A DNA stretch of 10,934 bases from Candidatus Hydrogenedentota bacterium (GTDB taxonomy: Bacteria; Hydrogenedentota; Hydrogenedentia; Hydrogenedentales; GCA-2746185). This document shows positions 6,492-10,934 of this stretch, one piece after another; positions within the stretch are counted from its first letter, which is position 1, and each line of letters opens with the position of its first letter. The position numbers and the translations under genes were made by a program. The notes under the pieces were generated by a model that saw only the letters and a program-made list of their open reading frames with translations, searched no databases and was not told the DNA's origin. The stretch covers positions 1 through 10,934 of the forward strand of contig JASJYE010000053.1 of the NCBI GenBank assembly GCA_030123645.1, given 5' to 3'.

Positions 6492-6503
6492 TACTCATGA
6501 GTA
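6492..6503. promoter_or_regulatory. 12-bp palindrome, possible operator of the moxR operon
   Basis: TACTCATGAGTA is a perfect dyad 39 nt before the moxR start and lies in the spacer of the best candidate promoter. The position suits a repressor or activator site. A 12-bp palindrome is expected by chance a few times per 10 kb, so the location is the main argument. Confidence 0.3.
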
Positions 6504-6527
6504 GACTGGCATAAACCAAGTCAGCGC

Positions 6528-6533
6528 GGAGGA
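6528..6533 (+). promoter_or_regulatory. Shine-Dalgarno fixing the TTG start of moxR
   Basis: GGAGGA stands 8 nt before TTG 6542 and no ATG or GTG in the frame is better placed, so the rare TTG start is credible. Confidence 0.7.
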
Positions 6534-6541
6534 TAATCGTT

Positions 6542-7522
6542 TTGCAAGAAAGTGCCCTGCCTGCCGAATCCATCACGGACGATGACGCCGCTGGGCAGGT
6601 CCATGCCCTGATAGAAAACGTCGAGAAGGTCATTTTTGGAAAGCATGAGGTGGTCAAGCTGTGCGTAGTTGGGCTGCTGGCACGCGGGCACCTGCTAATC
6701 GAGGACGTTCCTGGAATTGGAAAGACGACGCTCGCTCAGAGTCTCGCGAGATCGATCGATTGCTCGTTTCATCGCATACAGTTCACGAGCGATATGCTGC
6801 CCGCGGACATCTTGGGGGTGTCGGTCTTGGATCCGCACACGAATGATTTTGAATTTCGGCCGGGGCCGATATTCGCGAGCATCGTTCTTGCCGATGAGAT
6901 TAATCGCACGCCGCCGAAGACGCAGAGCGCGTTGCTGGAGGCGATGAGCGAGTTTCAGGTTTCGGTGGACGGGCGTACGCGTGAGTTGCCGCGCCCGTTT
7001 ATGGTCTTGGCGACGCAGAACCCTATTGAGTATGAGGGGACGTACACGCTTCCCGAAGCGCAATTGGACCGGTTCTTGTTGCGAATCGAGATTGGCTACC
7101 CCGGAGAGGATGACGAGATACGGATCATGCGCCGCCATGATTCGGTGGCCGCGCTCCAGGCTTTGGATCCGGTGCTTAGCGCGGAGGAGGTCATTGCGCT
7201 TCAAGAGAGAGTGAACAAAGTGCATGTAGAGGAGAGTGTGGCGCGCTACATGCGCGCATTGGTCGAGGGGACCCGGGAGCACCGGGGCACACGGCTGGGA
7301 GCGAGTCCTCGTGGTGCGCTGTCATTGTTCGAGGCGTGTCAGGCTTATGCATTCGTGGATGGGCGAGACTACGCTACCCCCGGGGATGTAAAGTTGATGG
7401 GCGTGCCTGTTCTTTCGCACCGTTTGCTTGTCAAGTCGCAGGGCGGCAATCGGCTAGCGACGGCGCTGGAACAGTCGCTAATTATCGAAGAAATACTTAG
7501 CGATCTACCTGTGCCAATGTGA
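6542..7522 (+). CDS. MoxR-family AAA+ ATPase
   Basis: A cytoplasmic AAA+ ATPase of the MoxR class, 326 residues, normal length. These proteins are thought to act as chaperones that activate or assemble partner VWA/DUF58 proteins. Walker A is VPGIGKTT (56-63), Walker B VLADEINR (115-122) with D118/E119, sensor 1 is in VLATQNP (N160), the Arg-finger region is EAQLDRFLLR (172-181), and the C-terminal lid has GASPRGALSLFEACQAYA, the family's sensor 2 region. The MoxR signature GTYTLPEAQLDRF is intact. The start is TTG 6542, supported by GGAGGA at 6528-6533, 8 nt upstream. It is the first gene of an operon, followed after 35-56 nt by the DUF58 gene. Confidence 0.94.
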   Translation: MQESALPAESITDDDAAGQVHALIENVEKVIFGKHEVVKLCVVGLLARGHLLIEDVPGIGKTTLAQSLARSIDCSFHRIQFTSDMLPADILGVSVLDPHTNDFEFRPGPIFASIVLADEINRTPPKTQSALLEAMSEFQVSVDGRTRELPRPFMVLATQNPIEYEGTYTLPEAQLDRFLLRIEIGYPGEDDEIRIMRRHDSVAALQALDPVLSAEEVIALQERVNKVHVEESVARYMRALVEGTREHRGTRLGASPRGALSLFEACQAYAFVDGRDYATPGDVKLMGVPVLSHRLLVKSQGGNRLATALEQSLIIEEILSDLPVPM

Positions 7523-7557
7523 TGTGGGCAAGGCCCGCCCGTCGTCTATTCTGATGT

Positions 7558-8670
7558 GTGAGGGAAGAATTGCTTGATATGCCGGAGCCTTTTAGAGAGC
7601 TGACAAAAGCGAAGTTAAAGCTTGAGTTCCGGCCTGCGGGGGCTGTTGTCGCGTCGATCTTCGTGCTTGTGCTGCTGACGGGTTTCAACAGTGGTGAAAA
7701 TCTCTTGTACCTGGTAGCGCTCTGCGCGGCCAGCTTTCTCATTTGCGGGATACTCCTTACCCCGATCGCGATCCGCGGGCTGCGTGTCCGGCGGGAGGCG
7801 CCCAATTCAGCGTATCGAAGGGACTCGTTTGCGGTTAAGGTGCGTATTGAAAACACGAAGCGTTTCTTCCCGAGCCTTTCGCTTCGTCTGGACGATCCTT
7901 CAAAGCCAGGGGCGTCGCAGGCGTATGTGCCGGGAATCCCTGCGGGAACCGTTGCGATCGTTCAACTTCGCTACTCGCTGCCTAAGCGTGGCGTACACAC
8001 GCTGCCTGAGCTGGCCATCTCGAGCGGATTTCCGATGGGCTTGTTCCGCCGGCTGCTGATATGTCAAGACGCGCATCAAGTGCTCGTCTATCCGCGTGTG
8101 GTGAGTGTTCGGCGAAATGTGGTGGAGCGGTTGGACGATTCGGGGGTGTCACCGAGGCCGCTGGACCGGATGGGCGACGAGTTTTTTGCGCTCCGTGAAT
8201 ACATCCCGGGGGATGATATTCGATACATCTGTTGGCGGGTGAGCGCGCGTATCGGGCGTCTCATGGTACGAGAGCTTGAGCCGAACACGGCGCGTATGGT
8301 TGTAGTGGTTTTTGACACGCGTGGGCTGCCAGATACGCCGGAGCTGGAGGAGCAGTTCGAGGAGGCGGTGGACCTTGTGGCGTCGCTCGCGATGATGTTG
8401 ATGGATCGACACTTTGGTGTGGCGGTGCTTACGCCCGACGCCTCTGTCGGGTTGGGTACGGGAAGCGCCCACGCGACGAAGATTCTTGAAATGCTGGCGC
8501 GTGTTCAGCCTGCGCGCTATGGGGCGCATGGCGATGAGTGGTTTATGGCGCCGGGGGACTTGGGCGGTGCGGCGAAGATTTACGTAGCGTCCGATCCTGC
8601 CTTGTGGGGCGGACAGGTGAGGGGCCGCGGCGTTCGTGTACTCGATCCGCGTGAGGTGCTCAATGCGTAG
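7558..8670 (+). CDS. DUF58 family membrane-anchored, VWA-like protein
   Basis: The usual partner of MoxR ATPases; biochemical role not established for the family. The 370-residue protein has two N-terminal hydrophobic segments (about 29-43 and 47-68) that anchor it in the inner membrane. A beta-rich region follows, then the DUF58 signature at 209-237: FFALREYIPGDDIRYICWRVSARIG, close to the family norm REYxPGDDxRxIxWxxSAR. The next strand, MVVVVFDTRG (D253), starts a von Willebrand A-like fold and resembles the first part of a metal site. The start is either GTG 7558 or ATG 7579 (MPEPFREL), with the AGGGA at 7561-7565 serving the latter at a somewhat long spacing. The 3' end overlaps the next gene by 8 nt (ATGCGTAG), implying translational coupling. 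Confidence 0.92.
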   Translation: MREELLDMPEPFRELTKAKLKLEFRPAGAVVASIFVLVLLTGFNSGENLLYLVALCAASFLICGILLTPIAIRGLRVRREAPNSAYRRDSFAVKVRIENTKRFFPSLSLRLDDPSKPGASQAYVPGIPAGTVAIVQLRYSLPKRGVHTLPELAISSGFPMGLFRRLLICQDAHQVLVYPRVVSVRRNVVERLDDSGVSPRPLDRMGDEFFALREYIPGDDIRYICWRVSARIGRLMVRELEPNTARMVVVVFDTRGLPDTPELEEQFEEAVDLVASLAMMLMDRHFGVAVLTPDASVGLGTGSAHATKILEMLARVQPARYGAHGDEWFMAPGDLGGAAKIYVASDPALWGGQVRGRGVRVLDPREVLNA

Positions 8671-10934
8671 CGGCGTTGAAACGCGGTTGAAGGTGGCGAT
8701 CGCGGCCCTTGTTTTCGTCAGTTATTTAGGTCTGACGACGACGTCTCGCTTCGGTCAGGCGTTTTTGATTGTGCCCGTGCTCGCAATCGCGTTTATGCCG
8801 ATTGGGGAATGGCTCGACCGCCGGCAGGCGTGGTATGGGCGGATCACCTCAGCGGCGATTGTATTATATATTCTTTCGATTCCCATCCTCGTTCAAGCTT
8901 ACGGTCTGTTGGGCGCGGCCGTTTTGGTGGTGATATTTGCACAGGTTTACATGATTATCCATCTGAAGCGCGGGCGAAACTACGGCCATGTCATCCTGAT
9001 GTCTTTCGCCTTGGTGCTGGCCGCCTCCGTGTTATCTCCACGCGCGGGGATTGGGCTGGTTTACTTGCTCTTCGTCCTGTTCACGGCCTGGGCGCTTTCC
9101 CTGCTGGAAGCGTTTTCATCTCAGAAGCTCGTTGCGGGGAAGGGGGGAGATTTTGTGCGCCTCGAGGACCCGACTGCCCGGCGTGAGCCCTCGGATCTTG
9201 CGCGGGTGTTCGACTTTAGAACGGCCTCGATGGTGTTGTTCTCGACTATGGTCATCCTGGGGATGACAACGGTGCTGTTTTTTGCCACGCCGAGGATCGA
9301 GGCAGGTTTTCTGGGCACGTCGCAGGCATCTCCTCAGTTTACGACCGGTCTTGCGCCAGAAGTGGATCTCACCATCTCGGGATTACTTTCTGGAAATGCC
9401 ACTCCGGTCATGCGGGTACAGTTTCCCGAGGAACCAGATGGACGATACGAGGGGCCCAAACTCTGGCGGAGCACGGCGCTCGACAGCTACACTGGCACGA
9501 GCTGGAAGCGGCGGGGCCTGATAACGCAGATGTCCCTGACGATCCCCTTCGTACGGCGATTTATGAGCGACTACTGGATCGCGTCCAACGAGGTTCTGGA
9601 CCGGTCTACTTTCGGAGTGGGACGTCTGGTGTATCACGAGATATTTCTTGATCGTCCGCTGGAGACAGGGGTGCCCGCTCTCCAGATGGTGAAAAAGATT
9701 AGTGCTGGGAAGGGGAACCGGCGGCTGAAGTTTCGGTGGGATGCAAAAGGCGATTTTACGGTCGATATGGCCGGTTCGACCGAGGGCGGAATACCGTTGC
9801 GGCTTTGGTCGGAGGTTGTGGAACCGGGCCCGGAATTGTTGGGGGCTTTGTCGACGGATTACGGTGCTGCCATGGATCCGAGCGACTTGCGCCTGCTGAC
9901 GTACCACAACTTGCTGCCGCGAACGTTGGCGCTCGTTGAGGATCTGACGGAGGACGCCGCGACCGCGTATGACAAGGTGATGGCTGCGCACGACTGGCTG
10001 AGGTACTCTGGCGGATTTGTCTATAGCAAGGAGATTCCGCTGCTGCCTCTTCAGAACCCTGTCGACGCGTTTATTCTAAACGAGAAGACCGGTCACTGTG
10101 AGCTTTATGCGAGCGCCCTTGCGCTGATGGTCAGGAGTATGGGGATTCCTGCAAGGGTTGTGAGCGGATATCGAGGCGGTGTATGGGACGAGAACGACCG
10201 CTCTTATACCGTAACCAACGATATGGCCCACCTTTGGGTGGAGGTATATTTCCCGGCTGCGGGTTGGATTCCGTTTGACCCTTCGCCTCCGCAGGAGGGC
10301 CCGGCGCTTTTCTCACTCGACACCTTATTGCGAAGTTACTCTTGGTACCTTCTGAAAGCGAGACTGCTGTGGTTCAGCAACGTCGTCTCTTTTTCCCCTG
10401 AAAACGGCAGCTTGCTGTTGCATGACACGGCGTTTCGGGCCATTCGCTCGATCGGGGGAGCGTTTGAACGCACGGTCGTGCCCGACGCGTTCTCCCTTCC
10501 AGATTCCGAAGCGACGCTGCTGACACGATTGAGGTTGCCCTTGCTGATAGCGCTCCCCCTTGCGTGCATCCTGTTCGCAGCGATGCTTTTCTTGCGCCGG
10601 AACCACCGATTTGGTTTTGGGAAGGCGGCCAAGGAGCGCGCCCGTCTGCAACTGACGCCGGCTCAGGAGCGCGCGCAGAAAGTACGCCGGCTGTTTGTTC
10701 GCAGGCTCCTGCGCTTGGGCGTTGATTGCAGGGGATTGACCGCGGAGGAGATGGGGCAGGAGGTTTCTCGGATAGCGTTAAACGACGCGGCATCGGCCTT
10801 GGAGGTGCTCGAGGCATACAGCGCTTCGCGTTTTGGCCGACGGGATCTTTCAGAAACGAGGTTCAAGAATCTTTGCCGGAGTGTGCGCGCGCTAAAGACC
10901 GTGCCTTCGCTCAAAGAGATTGCCACGCTTCGCT
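8663..10934 (+). CDS. TgpA-like membrane transglutaminase (DUF3488/DUF4129 type), 3' end missing
   Basis: A polytopic inner-membrane protein with an extracytoplasmic transglutaminase domain. At least 757 residues are present and no stop is reached before the window edge. Residues 1-155 contain about six hydrophobic helices and a further one lies at about 188-208. An extracytoplasmic region follows. The transglutaminase core has Cys479 in TGHCELYASALALMVRSMGIPARVVSGY, His523 in AHLWVEVYFP and Asp539 in WIPFDPSPP, a complete Cys-His-Asp triad. A final helix (about 623-643) is followed by a cytoplasmic tail resembling DUF4129 (RRLLRLGVDCRGLTAEEM...LEAYSASRFGRRDLS). ATG 8663 overlaps the DUF58 stop in ATGCGTAG, as expected for a coupled operon gene. 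The substrate is unknown; relatives in Pseudomonas are essential, and in general peptide amide transfer, hydrolysis or protein cross-linking are possible. Typical full length is about 650-800 residues, so little is missing. Confidence 0.93.
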   Translation, partial: MRSGVETRLKVAIAALVFVSYLGLTTTSRFGQAFLIVPVLAIAFMPIGEWLDRRQAWYGRITSAAIVLYILSIPILVQAYGLLGAAVLVVIFAQVYMIIHLKRGRNYGHVILMSFALVLAASVLSPRAGIGLVYLLFVLFTAWALSLLEAFSSQKLVAGKGGDFVRLEDPTARREPSDLARVFDFRTASMVLFSTMVILGMTTVLFFATPRIEAGFLGTSQASPQFTTGLAPEVDLTISGLLSGNATPVMRVQFPEEPDGRYEGPKLWRSTALDSYTGTSWKRRGLITQMSLTIPFVRRFMSDYWIASNEVLDRSTFGVGRLVYHEIFLDRPLETGVPALQMVKKISAGKGNRRLKFRWDAKGDFTVDMAGSTEGGIPLRLWSEVVEPGPELLGALSTDYGAAMDPSDLRLLTYHNLLPRTLALVEDLTEDAATAYDKVMAAHDWLRYSGGFVYSKEIPLLPLQNPVDAFILNEKTGHCELYASALALMVRSMGIPARVVSGYRGGVWDENDRSYTVTNDMAHLWVEVYFPAAGWIPFDPSPPQEGPALFSLDTLLRSYSWYLLKARLLWFSNVVSFSPENGSLLLHDTAFRAIRSIGGAFERTVVPDAFSLPDSEATLLTRLRLPLLIALPLACILFAAMLFLRRNHRFGFGKAAKERARLQLTPAQERAQKVRRLFVRRLLRLGVDCRGLTAEEMGQEVSRIALNDAASALEVLEAYSASRFGRRDLSETRFKNLCRSVRALKTVPSLKEIATLR

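Larger units (their letters stand above)
6332..6541. other. Intergenic region before the moxR operon, with palindromes
   Basis: A 210-nt gap. It holds a GC-rich perfect palindrome GCACGGCCGTGC (6358-6369) just after the hydrolase stop, too short in loop and without a T-run to be a clear terminator. A spaced direct repeat follows (GGATCGTTCC at 6382 and GGATCGTATTCC at 6398). A second perfect palindrome, TACTCATGAGTA, lies at 6492-6503. The moxR promoter should be here; the best guess is TTGCGC-17 nt-TAGACT (6479-6507), with the second palindrome inside its spacer. That promoter call is weak. Confidence 0.4.

Noticed and set aside
1..10934. tRNA, rRNA, CRISPR array, insertion sequence or att site
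   Set aside because: I saw no cloverleaf, no regularly spaced direct repeats outside the coding repeats, no transposase motifs and no terminal inverted repeats in reading both strands.

Overview
This is a chromosomal window from a bacterium with a moderately GC-rich genome. It holds seven supportable protein genes in four transcription units and no RNA gene, mobile element or CRISPR array that I can recognise. Host identity is uncertain. A secreted protein of VCBS/FG-GAP-type repeats ending in the start of a beta-helix-like module, a hydrolase resembling Abhydrolase_7 esterases, and a MoxR-DUF58-transglutaminase cluster recall environmental Gram-negative lineages of the Planctomycetota/Hydrogenedentota sort. 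That is an inference from gene style, not a demonstrated affiliation.

Layout. Positions 1-356 are a non-coding leader with T-tracts. Next, on the plus strand, comes a secreted protein with five 57-61-residue repeats, each carrying a DxDxDGDxD calcium-binding loop (about 357-1661). It converges on a minus-strand block read in the order parA (4743-3985), parB (3965-3078), serS (2975-1695). parA and parB are 19 nt apart and are the chromosome segregation ATPase and the CTP-dependent parS-binding clamp. serS is seryl-tRNA synthetase. A good sigma70-type promoter (TTGACT, 17 nt, TATGAT) lies about 125 nt upstream of parA. A gene-poor gap of about 440 nt follows, divergent to a plus-strand alpha/beta hydrolase (5339-6331). 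After a 210-nt gap with two 12-bp palindromes comes a tight plus-strand operon: moxR AAA+ ATPase (6542-7522), a DUF58 membrane-anchored protein (7558-8670), and a TgpA-like membrane transglutaminase (8663 to the window end, 3' end missing). The last two genes overlap by 8 nt.

How the genes work together. ParA and ParB form the chromosome partition system; no parS site is visible here. The MoxR-DUF58-transglutaminase trio is a widespread cassette in which the MoxR ATPase is thought to act as a chaperone for the DUF58/VWA-like protein, next to a periplasmic transglutaminase-fold enzyme. The repeat protein and the hydrolase look like stand-alone genes.

The most unusual observation is in the hydrolase. 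Its nucleophile elbow reads G-H-D-M-G, with aspartate where serine is expected in esterases of this type, while plausible acid and histidine positions are kept. A second point of interest is a 15-nt inverted repeat over the GTG start of parB. I see no wholly new multi-gene system in this window.
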